Below, piece after piece: positions 51,346 through 59,656 of a stretch of 64,000 bases of DNA; position 1 is the first letter of the stretch; every line of letters starts with the position of its first letter. Under the pieces are notes generated by a model. The model saw nothing but the letters and a program-made list of their open reading frames with translations, was not told the DNA's origin and ran no database searches. The DNA lies in the NCBI GenBank assembly GCA_964482325.1, contig CAYZXD010000001.1, forward strand, positions 1 to 64,000. The letters run 5' to 3'. A program made the position numbers and the translations under genes. Source of the stretch: CAYZJV01 sp964482325. GTDB lineage: Bacteria; Spirochaetota; Spirochaetia; Sphaerochaetales; Sphaerochaetaceae.

Positions 51346-52782
51346 ATGAATCATCAGCTGCTCGTAGCAATAGATGGAGGAACACAGAGTACCAAGGTGG
51401 CGATCTTTGACGTGCTTGGGAATGAAATCTGCTCGGAAACTGTCCCATTACAGCCGCTACACCTCTATGGGAATAGTCGCGCAGAACATCCGGATGATGA
51501 TCTCTGGGAAAGCCTGCAGAGAGCCTGCAGGGGGATGTTTGCCAAATTCACGGGAAATATTGAAAATATCATCGGTGTAGGCCTCGGTTCGATCCGATGT
51601 TGTCGGGCACTGATCACAGAAGAGGGAAATCTGGTATCACCGGTACAGAACTGGATGGACCTACGTCTTTCGGTCCCTTATGTACATAGCGACGATGCAG
51701 TACGCTATGTCACCACGGCAACCGGGTATCTTACGTTTCGTTTAACCGGAGAGACAAGAGATACACGGGCAAACTATGTCGGTCCCTGGCCGATAGACCC
51801 CGAAACCTTGGATTGGTATGAGGATGAGGAACGTTTTGCATCCTATACTACCCCGCGCGATATGTTATTTGAACTGGTGGATCCGGCAACAGTTCTCGGT
51901 ACGATTACCGAAGCTGCAAGCAGCGCTACCGGTCTCCCGGAAGGCATTCCGGTAATTGCAACAGCTAATGATAAAGCTGTTGAAGGCCTGGGAGCGGGTC
52001 TCGCTGAGGAAGGGACTGTTCTCGTTTCTCTCGGTACATTCATTACCGCTATGATGGTGGGATCATCACGTGATGCTGGTGCAGAACATTATTGGAGCAA
52101 TCCAGGTGCCATTCCCGGAGAATATTTGTACGAAAGCAGAGGCATCCGGCGAGGTATGTCCACGGTCACCTGGATCAAAGAGCTCATGGGATCAGATGTG
52201 ATCAACGAAGCCGAATCGAGAAATATGAGTCCGGAAGCCTATCTCAATGTATTAGGATCGGCAGTTCCTGCCGGCTCGGAGGGGTTGTACACCGTACTTC
52301 ACTGGCTGGCTCGTCCGACTCATCTGCATGAACGCGGGATGATGGTAGGATTCCATGGAAATCATCGCGGTGAGCACATGTTCCGGTCGGTGCTGGAAGG
52401 GATTGCCTTCACCATGAAAAACCATGCACAGGCTATGTGCGATGAACGGGGCATTGATATCACGCAACTGATTATCAGCGGAGGTGGATCAAACGGTGAC
52501 CTCTTTATGCAGATTTTTGCTGATGTGTTCGGCGTTCCCGCTACGCGAAATGTCGTGAATGGATCTGCAAGCATCGGAGCAGCTATCTGTACAGCCTTAG
52601 CACTTGGTATTTATAAAAACAAACAAGAAGCGATAGAGCATATGGTCAGACACCGGGATACTTTCATTCCCATCGATGCACACGTTGGTCTCTATGATCG
52701 AATGAATCGGGAAGTGTACTGCAAATTGGCTGCAGCGCTCGATCCGCTGCTATCGATTTCCCACAATATTTTTCATCCATGA
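51346..52782 (+). CDS. ygcE: FGGY family carbohydrate kinase, YgcE-like
   Basis: 478-residue sugar kinase, normal length for FGGY enzymes. The N-terminal DGGTQSTKVAIFD binds ATP phosphate, ANDKAVEGLGAG holds the catalytic Asp, and IISGGGSNGDLFMQIFADVFGVP is the C-terminal FGGY signature region. It phosphorylates a keto-sugar or polyol; its product is a good candidate effector for the RpiR regulator. GGAG precedes the ATG at 51346. Last gene of the operon. Confidence 0.88.
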   Translation: MNHQLLVAIDGGTQSTKVAIFDVLGNEICSETVPLQPLHLYGNSRAEHPDDDLWESLQRACRGMFAKFTGNIENIIGVGLGSIRCCRALITEEGNLVSPVQNWMDLRLSVPYVHSDDAVRYVTTATGYLTFRLTGETRDTRANYVGPWPIDPETLDWYEDEERFASYTTPRDMLFELVDPATVLGTITEAASSATGLPEGIPVIATANDKAVEGLGAGLAEEGTVLVSLGTFITAMMVGSSRDAGAEHYWSNPGAIPGEYLYESRGIRRGMSTVTWIKELMGSDVINEAESRNMSPEAYLNVLGSAVPAGSEGLYTVLHWLARPTHLHERGMMVGFHGNHRGEHMFRSVLEGIAFTMKNHAQAMCDERGIDITQLIISGGGSNGDLFMQIFADVFGVPATRNVVNGSASIGAAICTALALGIYKNKQEAIEHMVRHRDTFIPIDAHVGLYDRMNREVYCKLAAALDPLLSISHNIFHP

Positions 52783-52829
52783 AAGCGAAAAGGTCATACC
52801 CTTCGCATGAACTGATTATGGGGTGAGGA

Positions 52830-53315
52830 TCATGTTTTTGTGATCGCCGATGGATTGCGTTGAAATTTTGGTGATGTTGCCACAAGATGTTGAAGATAGG
52901 GTGGCAATGATTCCAGTTCTTTCAATTGCCACTGGTATTCCTGTTCGAGCGAACCAGCCACTAATCTGATGAGTTTTCTTCCATACCAAGCTGGGCCAAG
53001 ACAGTGATCGGCCATGTGTGCCGTTGCTACTGCATGACCGATGCACCGAATCACCAGTTGTTTCTCAATATTTTGTTCCATTTTCGCTTCAGCATGCACG
53101 GCACGGGAGGCTTGCATTGCTTCGTACACCGATGCTTGTTCCTCGATCCAGGCATATGCGATACGTAATGCTTCAGTCTGTACAGCAGAACATACATGAG
53201 ATACAAGCGAGATACTGTGCTCTGTGCAGGCAAGTGCCCATCTCATCAGGGCTTTGTGATCAGATGGCGATAACAGGCCACCTCGCTGTATGATGATAAA
53301 TCGTCGATCACGCAC
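52830..53315 (-). CDS. Imm-5-like putative immunity protein
   Basis: 161-residue soluble protein, all helical by pattern, matching the Imm-5-like family: LSPSDHKALMRWALACTEH at the start and GHAVATAHMADHCLGPAWYG near residues 92-111. Proteins of this name are predicted to neutralise polymorphic toxins, but this is by association only. GTG start with AAGGAGG five bases before it. No toxin, VgrG, Rhs or contact-dependent effector gene is near, so it is an orphan or has another role. Confidence 0.75.
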   Translation of the reverse strand: MRDRRFIIIQRGGLLSPSDHKALMRWALACTEHSISLVSHVCSAVQTEALRIAYAWIEEQASVYEAMQASRAVHAEAKMEQNIEKQLVIRCIGHAVATAHMADHCLGPAWYGRKLIRLVAGSLEQEYQWQLKELESLPPYLQHLVATSPKFQRNPSAITKT

Positions 53316-53379
53316 ATGAACCTCCTTATATGCATGGTATACTACCGGAGATTATGTTTTGTACATCACTGTTCGTATA

Positions 53380-53409
53380 TTGATGTTCGTTGCACAGGTG
53401 TATTAGAAT
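53380..53409 (+). promoter_or_regulatory. Promoter of the TPP enzyme gene
   Basis: TTGATG (53380-53385), 18-bp spacer, TAGAAT (53404-53409); about 28 nt of leader before the ATG at 53444. Confidence 0.6.
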
Positions 53410-53443
53410 GCACACCATCTTATATATTACCGGGGAGGTAGGT

Positions 53444-55207
53444 ATGAACGATATCGGAACACAACAGGAAACGTTGCTTACCGGAGCAGAGATACTGGTG
53501 AAGAGTCTTGAGGATCTTCATGTCGATACCGTTTTTGGTTATACCGGAGCAGCCATCCTTCCCGTGATGGACGAACTGGGAAAAAGTGGTATTGAAATCG
53601 TGGTAAGTGCGAATGAGCAATGTGCTGCATTCAGTGCTGCAGGGTATTCCCGTTCCAGTGATCGGGTAGGGGTAGCTATCGTGACCAGTGGTCCGGCAAT
53701 CACTAACTCACTGACTGCGGTTGCTGACTCTTTTTCTGACAGTGTCCCCCTCATCGTCATTGCCGGACAGGTTCCGGAACATAAACTGGGAACCGATTCA
53801 TTTCAGCATATTGATGTCGCTTCAGTGTTCGGTCCTACTGCCAAAAAGGTGTATTCCATCAATGCGATTTCAAATATCGAGTCAGTGATCAAAACAGCCT
53901 ACTATATTGCCAAATCGGGAAAACCCGGACCGGTCGTCATAGATCTTCCTATCAATCTCCAGCAGAAAGCTGCACGTTACGAACAGATCAGTGCTGATGC
54001 ATTCAGTACCGTTTACGAACAGGAAAACCATCTCAGTGGTACACAGTGCCGCCAATTTTTCGATCTCCTTCAGCATTCACATCATCCGCTGCTGTATCTT
54101 GGCGGAGGCTTGAATAATGATCGGGGAAGCAAAGCCCTGAGACGCTTTAATGCGCTCTTTCGTATTCCATCAGTAAACACCCTCATGGCGAAAGGGGTCG
54201 TCGATGAGCGTGGAGATACTGATCTTGGTATGCTGGGGATGTTTGGAACTCCCTATGCCAATAAAATTATTCAGAAGAATGACTTTTTCTTTGCTATCGG
54301 GGTCAGATGGGATGACCGTGTTGCAGAGAAGGTAGGATTTGCCATCAATGCATCCATTGCCTTTGTAGATATCCATACCGATAAAGTGCATCAGATCCGA
54401 CACGAACGTCGGCCGAAATTTTCATTCATCGGAGATGCTGCAACGGTTCTTGATGATCTGAGTGATTATGCAGAGACCGAAGGAATAGCACTCTCTATCG
54501 ATCAATGGAGAAGTTATGCGCAACGATTGAAACATTCCTGGCCATTGAACTTCAATCGAAATGCATCGGTCATACAGCAGGCGGAAGTACTGGAATTGCT
54601 CGATACCATGCTTCCAGAAGATGTGATTATCACGACCGGGGTGGGAAATCACCAACTCCTTGCTGCACAATATATCCGATCAAGAAAACCTCGATCATTT
54701 CTTACTCCGGGGAGTTTCGGTACGATGGGATTTGGGATGCCTGCCGCGGTGGGAGCACACAAAGCGCATCCGAAAACTCCTGTATATGTGATTGATGGAG
54801 ATGGAAGCTTTCGTATGAATATGGGGGAGCTCCACACCATTGGAACTCATGGCTTACCGATCAAAATTCTGTTGTTGAACAATCATTGTGATGGAATGGT
54901 ACATAATCTTGAAGATGTCGCGTACGCTGGTCGCCACTCAGCTACTGAGCGTTTTCGGGATGTTGATTTTGCGAAGATGGCACAGGTCGCGCTTTTTGCG
55001 TTTGCCCAACGAGTCTCTGCACGTTCAGACCTCAATAACGCTTTGCAGGCTTTTGTACATGCAGAAGGTCCTGCGCTGTTGGAGATCATTACGGATTCTG
55101 CTGAAGCCCTCTATCCTGTAGTTCGCCCGGGAACATCCTATGCGGATATGGATCTTGGCCCCTTCATCGGTGAAGTGGTCGACAAGGGTTCTGATAGTAC
55201 GATTTAA
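53444..55207 (+). CDS. Acetolactate synthase-like thiamine-diphosphate enzyme
   Basis: 587-residue TPP enzyme with the three-domain IlvB layout. GDGSFRMNMGEL...NNHCDGMV is the TPP-Mg2+ motif; the FAD-domain and FLTPGSFGTMGFGMPAA block are present. It departs from true acetolactate synthase: the RHEQ-type activating Glu region reads SANEQ, TSGPGATN reads TSGPAITN, and GYDAFQE reads GTDSFQH. No ilvN regulatory subunit or ilvC follows. A catabolic 2-keto-acid or aldehyde ligase/lyase role is therefore as likely as branched-chain biosynthesis. GGGGAGGTAGGT precedes the ATG at 53444; upstream codons lie within the promoter. Confidence 0.82.
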   Translation: MNDIGTQQETLLTGAEILVKSLEDLHVDTVFGYTGAAILPVMDELGKSGIEIVVSANEQCAAFSAAGYSRSSDRVGVAIVTSGPAITNSLTAVADSFSDSVPLIVIAGQVPEHKLGTDSFQHIDVASVFGPTAKKVYSINAISNIESVIKTAYYIAKSGKPGPVVIDLPINLQQKAARYEQISADAFSTVYEQENHLSGTQCRQFFDLLQHSHHPLLYLGGGLNNDRGSKALRRFNALFRIPSVNTLMAKGVVDERGDTDLGMLGMFGTPYANKIIQKNDFFFAIGVRWDDRVAEKVGFAINASIAFVDIHTDKVHQIRHERRPKFSFIGDAATVLDDLSDYAETEGIALSIDQWRSYAQRLKHSWPLNFNRNASVIQQAEVLELLDTMLPEDVIITTGVGNHQLLAAQYIRSRKPRSFLTPGSFGTMGFGMPAAVGAHKAHPKTPVYVIDGDGSFRMNMGELHTIGTHGLPIKILLLNNHCDGMVHNLEDVAYAGRHSATERFRDVDFAKMAQVALFAFAQRVSARSDLNNALQAFVHAEGPALLEIITDSAEALYPVVRPGTSYADMDLGPFIGEVVDKGSDSTI

Positions 55208-55212
55208 GCGGG

Positions 55213-55701
55213 TCACGGCTCCCGCACAAAAAGTTCCATGGCAGAACGCAGGGTATCAAGCCGTTTGTTCAGCTGAGCGATATTGGCATTGACCTTGATG
55301 ATATCGCTACCGATACGCAACAGATCATCAGGGTCATTGTAACCGGCAACAGTAACGAAATCATCGATTGCTTTTCGCAGTACATGATAATCGCTTGACA
55401 GCGCTTGCAGCTCCTGTTTCAAGTGCTCAGTTTCGCTGACAGTTGCCACCCGATTCTGCAGCTGATTCAGCTGGTTCTGCAATTGATCAACTTGACTCTG
55501 CATTGCCTGAACAGTTTCCTGTTCTGCTCGCAAGGTCACATCAGTCTGTATTGCTGAGACTGTGGTCTGAAGTTGTACCAATTCCTGCTGAGTGGCCGTC
55601 CGGTACGTCTCAAACTCTTCAACGGAAACACTTGAAGCACAGGAAGTCAAGAAGAGTAGGTACGCTGCAGCAGCCGTTAAAAGTATCACGTTGGCTCGCA
55701 T
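55213..55701 (-). CDS. Coiled-coil lipoprotein
   Basis: 162-residue lipoprotein: signal peptide ending FLTSC, then a long heptad-patterned helix rich in Gln, Leu and Val (about 30-115) and a shorter helical end. Such Lpp/YbgF-like coiled coils usually tether or organise the envelope. I recognise no specific family. GGGAGGTGA stands before the ATG at 55701; an upstream start at 55737 would put the signal peptide inside. A GCGGG/CCCGC hairpin straddles its stop and that of the convergent TPP gene. Confidence 0.78.
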   Translation of the reverse strand: MRANVILLTAAAAYLLFLTSCASSVSVEEFETYRTATQQELVQLQTTVSAIQTDVTLRAEQETVQAMQSQVDQLQNQLNQLQNRVATVSETEHLKQELQALSSDYHVLRKAIDDFVTVAGYNDPDDLLRIGSDIIKVNANIAQLNKRLDTLRSAMELFVREP

Positions 55702-55765
55702 ACACTCACCTCCCTTGGGGATACTATCGGTGTACAACAGATTTGCAGTGGATGCAATAAAAAAG

Positions 55766-55783
55766 AGGCTGCCGAAGCAGCCT
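55766..55783 (-). terminator. Intrinsic terminator of the TRAP operon
   Basis: On the minus strand AGGCTGC-TTCG-GCAGCCT, a perfect 7-bp stem with a stable UUCG tetraloop, is followed by CTTTTTTATT. Confidence 0.92.
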
Positions 55784-55802
55784 ACTGATGGAGAAAAACC
55801 GT

Positions 55803-57098
55803 TTACCCACGCATGAAATTAGGTAAGAACGTTACGATATCAGGGAAGAACATAAAAAGGACAGTTGATGCAATCAGTGCAAACCAGAACGGAATCGTTC
55901 CACGGAAAACCGTCTCTAGTTTTATTTTGGTAATTCCTGATGTTACCACACTTACCACACCAACGGGTGGCGTAAGGAAACCGATGAGAATCATCAGAAT
56001 CGTAATAATCCCGTACCAAATTCCGTTATACCCGGCATTGATGATCAACGGATAGAATAAACTGGTGAAGATGACCAACGTTGCCATAGCATCCATAAAG
56101 AATCCTGATACGAAATAGGCAGCAAAAATTGTTGCTAAAAGTAGGGCAGGAGGCATGGTAGACATATGCACCGCAAGGTAGGCAGGAATACGGGAAACGG
56201 AAATAAAGTTCCCAAAAATAACGCCACCGATAACGATGATCATTAACATACCGCCAACTTTCACCGTATCGTACAAAGCACTGAGAAATGCCTTCATATT
56301 CATCTTCTGGCTTAGCAAGGCAAAGACTAGTGATAAGAAGGCTCCCATAGCACCACCTTCGGTAGGTGTAAATACTCCAAGATAAATACCTCCCATGGTA
56401 AATAGGAAAATAACCGGTACAGGCCAAATGGGGATGAGCGACCGCCAACGTTCCCGCATTGGAGTTCTTTCAGATCCCGGAGCTAATTCAGGTTTCGCCC
56501 GAACGACTAAATAGGCGGTGAGGGCGAGAAAGCCTGCAGTGATCAACCCAGGAACAATACCTGCGATTAACAGTTGTCCGATCGACTCTTCGGTTAGCAC
56601 GCCATAAATAATCAATACAGAACTTGGGGGGATGAGAATTCCTAATGTACTTCCCGAAGCTACACTTCCCGCTGCAAGACTATCTGCATATTTCATACGT
56701 TTCATCTCTGGAACTGCGATCACTGCAATGGTTGCTGTAGTAGCAATAACCGAACCACTTACTGCTGCAAATGCTGCGCAAGTAATGATTGATGCAATAG
56801 CGAGACCTCCGCGAATATGACCGAACCACGCATGAAAGGAGGTGAACATATCCTTCCCTATTCCTGCCGACCCGATAAACATTCCCATCAACGTGAACAT
56901 GGGTATGACACTCATACTATAGTTATGAGCATTGTTAAAAATATCTGTACCCATTTTAGCCAAAGCGGCATGAGGGCCGATGATGACACCGTATCCGATG
57001 GTTCCTACCAGTAACATAGAAAAACCGATGGGAATTTTAAACAGTATCAGAACGAGTAGTATAATGACTCCAAGTAGACCAATAAATTCAGGACTCAT
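55803..57098 (-). CDS. dctM: TRAP transporter large permease subunit DctM
   Basis: 431-residue integral membrane protein with about 12 helices and two hairpin loops, the Na+-driven transport subunit of a TRAP importer. Family blocks include GSTLGILIPPSSVLIIYGVLT and GFLTPPVGVVSVV. It starts 11 bp before the dctQ stop with AAAGGAG upstream, so translation is coupled. A UUCG-loop terminator follows. Confidence 0.95.
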   Translation of the reverse strand: MSPEFIGLLGVIILLVLILFKIPIGFSMLLVGTIGYGVIIGPHAALAKMGTDIFNNAHNYSMSVIPMFTLMGMFIGSAGIGKDMFTSFHAWFGHIRGGLAIASIITCAAFAAVSGSVIATTATIAVIAVPEMKRMKYADSLAAGSVASGSTLGILIPPSSVLIIYGVLTEESIGQLLIAGIVPGLITAGFLALTAYLVVRAKPELAPGSERTPMRERWRSLIPIWPVPVIFLFTMGGIYLGVFTPTEGGAMGAFLSLVFALLSQKMNMKAFLSALYDTVKVGGMLMIIVIGGVIFGNFISVSRIPAYLAVHMSTMPPALLLATIFAAYFVSGFFMDAMATLVIFTSLFYPLIINAGYNGIWYGIITILMILIGFLTPPVGVVSVVTSGITKIKLETVFRGTIPFWFALIASTVLFMFFPDIVTFLPNFMRG

Positions 57099-57591
57099 CT
57101 GATTTCTCTCCTTTCAATAAATTTACTGCTTTGGCAAGATCCCACACTAATACTAAGATCAGCAGAATCAGTCCAGCAGATGCCAGATAGATCCACGGAT
57201 ACATCGGCCAGCGTAACACACTCGTGGTGGTGTTTGATGAGCGCATGCGAGCTGCGTATTTAAGAGTCTGGCTAAAAGCTACCGAGAAGGTAGCAATGCT
57301 GATTACTGAACTAATCAGATCCAGTACACCCTGAAATCGTGTAGGCACTCGATCATAAATGATGGTAATACCAAGATTTTCACCATTGTACTGAGAAACC
57401 GACAGCGAAAAAAACACCGATAGAGCAAACAGGATCTTCGTCAGTTCAAATGTACCCGGAATGGGATGATTGAACACAAACCGGCCGATCACATCACCAA
57501 CGGTCATGAACAGGAGAACTGCAATTGCTAGCATTCCCACACGGGCAGCAAAATTGCTGATACTCTCTGCTATCTTTTTGATTATCACCAT
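57088..57591 (-). CDS. dctQ: TRAP transporter small permease subunit DctQ
   Basis: 167-residue membrane protein with four helices, matching DctQ. It pairs with DctM and docks the periplasmic binding protein. A GRFVFNHPIPGTFELTK stretch in the first loop is typical. The gap of 79 bp to dctP contains a perfect hairpin; the end overlaps dctM by 11 bp. Confidence 0.93.
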   Translation of the reverse strand: MVIIKKIAESISNFAARVGMLAIAVLLFMTVGDVIGRFVFNHPIPGTFELTKILFALSVFFSLSVSQYNGENLGITIIYDRVPTRFQGVLDLISSVISIATFSVAFSQTLKYAARMRSSNTTTSVLRWPMYPWIYLASAGLILLILVLVWDLAKAVNLLKGEKSDES

Positions 57592-57612
57592 AAGATACCA
57601 CCTTTACCACAT

Positions 57613-57649
57613 AGATGGTTCTGACACCTTCTACGGATCAGAACCATCT
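57613..57649 (-). promoter_or_regulatory. Intercistronic hairpin between dctP and dctQ
   Basis: AGATGGTTCTGA (57613-57624) and TCAGAACCATCT (57638-57649) pair perfectly over 12 bp with a 13-nt loop. With no long T-run after it, it more likely stabilises the dctP message or causes partial termination so that more binding protein than permease is made. Confidence 0.75.
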
Positions 57650-57670
57650 GAATTATAATCTCCGTTTATA

Positions 57671-58747
57671 TTACTGCTTGTGTCGTTTTGCAGCTTCCAC
57701 AGCAAGATCGTACAGTTCTTGACCAGGTTTACCGGCAGCTTCTATTTCAGCAATCCACCCCTTAACCAAAGGATCTACGGTTTGGTGGAACTGCTTAAGC
57801 TCGGCATCTGAAAGCTCGGTGATTACCTTGTTCTCTGCGTGAGCTGCTTCCATTGCCTCAATAGCTTCTCGATCATACTGACGTCCGATCTTCTCTGCAA
57901 GACCTTCGGCAATTGCATTGATCGTTGCCTGATCTTCTGCAGAAATCTTGTTCCACAGGTCCTGGTTTGCAAACCAGATCAGAGGGGTCATATAGAGATT
58001 CAGATCAACTATCTGATTTGTTACTTCCATGAGTCTAAAGGAAATAAGAGCGCTTGGGGTCATGAATGATCCATCAACAATACCGCGGTCCATAGCATCA
58101 TAGAGGTCACTTACCGGAAGACTTACTTCTACACCACCGAGTTCCTTTATCACATCATTATAGATGGGACCAGGGGAACGAAGCTTGAGACCTGTCAAAT
58201 CATCAAGAGAATCGATTTCTGGTTTTAACAGAATATGTCCAAGATCAGTACCACCTGCCCAGATCAGATGGGTATCGGTATACTCGTGTTCTCTCAACAT
58301 TGGAATCATCTCTTTTGCGGTGAGATTTCCCTGTAGTGAAGATGTGAACATAAAGGGGTACTCTAATATCTGGGTCATGGGGAATCGTCCTGGAGTATAG
58401 GCAGGGAGGACAAATCCCATACCAGCAACACCACTGACAACAGCATCATAGGTATCACCAGGAGCTGCAAGTGCATTTCCTGCATGAATTACGATTTCTA
58501 CCCGACCATCAGTTTTTTCAAATACTTCTTTGGCAAATGGTTCAAAGATGTTAACCTGTAATGGGTGTACAGCAGGCATGTAGTGGTTCATATGGAACAC
58601 TACTTTCTCTGCCTTCTTAGCTGCAGGAGCTGCAGCTGTAGTTGCAGTACTTTCCTCAGACTTGGCACAACCGATGGTTAATCCTACGAGCGCAAGTATT
58701 GCAACTAGCGCAATGATCATCCGAAATCCCTTCCTAACTCCAGACAT
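57671..58747 (-). CDS. dctP: TRAP transporter substrate-binding lipoprotein DctP
   Basis: 358-residue periplasmic solute receptor, with a lipobox LTIGC near residue 27 followed by a Thr/Ala-rich linker. The domain holds the family pattern FHMNHYMPAVHPLQV, LKLRSPGPIYNDVIKELGG (with the carboxylate-binding Arg) and SLPVSDLYDAMDRGIVDG. The conserved Arg indicates an organic acid ligand. AAGGAGAG stands before the ATG at 58747. A TetR-type operator lies in its leader. Confidence 0.93.
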   Translation of the reverse strand: MSGVRKGFRMIIALVAILALVGLTIGCAKSEESTATTAAAPAAKKAEKVVFHMNHYMPAVHPLQVNIFEPFAKEVFEKTDGRVEIVIHAGNALAAPGDTYDAVVSGVAGMGFVLPAYTPGRFPMTQILEYPFMFTSSLQGNLTAKEMIPMLREHEYTDTHLIWAGGTDLGHILLKPEIDSLDDLTGLKLRSPGPIYNDVIKELGGVEVSLPVSDLYDAMDRGIVDGSFMTPSALISFRLMEVTNQIVDLNLYMTPLIWFANQDLWNKISAEDQATINAIAEGLAEKIGRQYDREAIEAMEAAHAENKVITELSDAELKQFHQTVDPLVKGWIAEIEAAGKPGQELYDLAVEAAKRHKQ

Positions 58748-58784
58748 AGCATACTCTCCTTTTGTACTTTCACCGAATATGTTT

Positions 58785-58800
58785 ACCGAATCTATTCGAT
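58785..58800. promoter_or_regulatory. TetR-type operator in the dctP leader
   Basis: ACCGAATCTATTCGAT, a 16-bp imperfect palindrome just downstream of the predicted dctP transcription start. It matches the site at 59558-59573 at 13 of 16 positions, and a half-site CACCGAAT sits at 58771-58778. Confidence 0.7.
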
Positions 58801-58812
58801 GAGTATGTGGCA

Positions 58813-58841
58813 ATCGTACCATCGCTAAAATGGGTTGTCAA
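58813..58841 (-). promoter_or_regulatory. Promoter of dctPQM
   Basis: Minus strand TTGACA (58836-58841), 17-bp spacer, TACGAT (58813-58818). Start near 58806, with the operator covering about +6 to +21. Confidence 0.75.
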
Positions 58842-58888
58842 TCTTTTTCTGAGGTTCTCAAAGAGCAATATATCAGTTGTCTGGTGAG

Positions 58889-58917
58889 TTTACATTGGGG
58901 GAAAAGCGTAGTAGAAT
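58889..58917 (+). promoter_or_regulatory. Promoter of the tetR gene
   Basis: TTTACA (58889-58894), 17-bp spacer, TAGAAT (58912-58917), about 28 nt of leader before the ATG at 58952. Confidence 0.65.
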
Positions 58918-58951
58918 AGTTTCGATGAAATTGTACTAAGCAGGAGTTCCC

Positions 58952-59548
58952 ATGGCAGAGAAACGAAAAACAAAGCGTGCACTTCAAGCCGAAGAAACAA
59001 AAAATCGGATCGTCCAGGCAACCATGCATCTCATGGAAAAGAAGGGATTCAATAATATAACCATTGGCGAAATCAACGAACTTTCCGGTATTTCTGTGGG
59101 AACTTTTTACCATTATTTCACTAACAAAGAGGATGTATTTTTTGAGTTGTATCGAAAAGCAGATGAATTTTTTGAGCAAATTGTTGAAAAACACCTCTAT
59201 TCAGAGATCATACCTGCCCAGGAAATGGTTGTAAGATTTTTTAGCTGGTATGCTCGATTTAACAACCAGAATGGACTTGATTATGTACGGCAGCTGTATA
59301 ACCCAAATAACAAGTTTTTTATCTCGAAAGGGCGATATATGGTTAAGTTGTTAACCCGAATCATTGAAGAAGGAGTGCAAGCTGGAGAGTTTGCTGATGA
59401 TCCTTCACCCTTTGAGATCTCTCGCCATTTGATAATTCTTGCTCGAGGCATTGTCTTTGACTGGTGCCTGCATGAAGGGGAGTTCGATCTAGAGGAGTTT
59501 ATGACATCATACCTCAGAAAAGTAGTTCCCATCTTTCTTGCAAAGTAG
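58952..59548 (+). CDS. TetR family transcriptional regulator
   Basis: 198-residue regulator. The N-terminal helix-turn-helix (about 12-60) contains FNNITIGEINELSGISVGTFYHYF, typical of TetR. The C-terminal ligand domain does not match a specific subfamily. CAGGAG precedes the ATG. It lies between dctPQM (divergent) and the FAD/Fe-S oxidase operon (same strand), and near-identical palindromes stand at both promoters, so it is their likely shared repressor, induced by the transported acid or a metabolite. Confidence 0.92.
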   Translation: MAEKRKTKRALQAEETKNRIVQATMHLMEKKGFNNITIGEINELSGISVGTFYHYFTNKEDVFFELYRKADEFFEQIVEKHLYSEIIPAQEMVVRFFSWYARFNNQNGLDYVRQLYNPNNKFFISKGRYMVKLLTRIIEEGVQAGEFADDPSPFEISRHLIILARGIVFDWCLHEGEFDLEEFMTSYLRKVVPIFLAK

Positions 59549-59557
59549 AAACAATTC

Positions 59558-59573
59558 ACCGAAATCATTCGAT
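59558..59573. promoter_or_regulatory. TetR-type operator of the oxidase operon
   Basis: ACCGAAATCATTCGAT, five bases upstream of the -35 box of the oxidase operon. Same outer arms (ACCGAA...ATTCGAT) as the dctP site. Confidence 0.7.
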
Positions 59574-59578
59574 AAAAC

Positions 59579-59607
59579 TTGACAACTGCAAAACCCCATT
59601 TTATCAT
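59579..59607 (+). promoter_or_regulatory. Promoter of the FAD/Fe-S oxidase operon
   Basis: Consensus TTGACA (59579-59584), 17-bp spacer, TATCAT (59602-59607). Start near 59614; leader of about 43 nt. Confidence 0.8.
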
Positions 59608-59656
59608 GACTCCTGTCAAACTGCCGGTAGAGGCAGATGGTATCAAGGAGAGAATC

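Noticed and set aside
53444..55207. Sulfoacetaldehyde acetyltransferase (Xsc) as identity of the TPP enzyme
   Set aside because: Overall blocks follow IlvB more than Xsc, and no pta or sulfonate-degradation gene is nearby.
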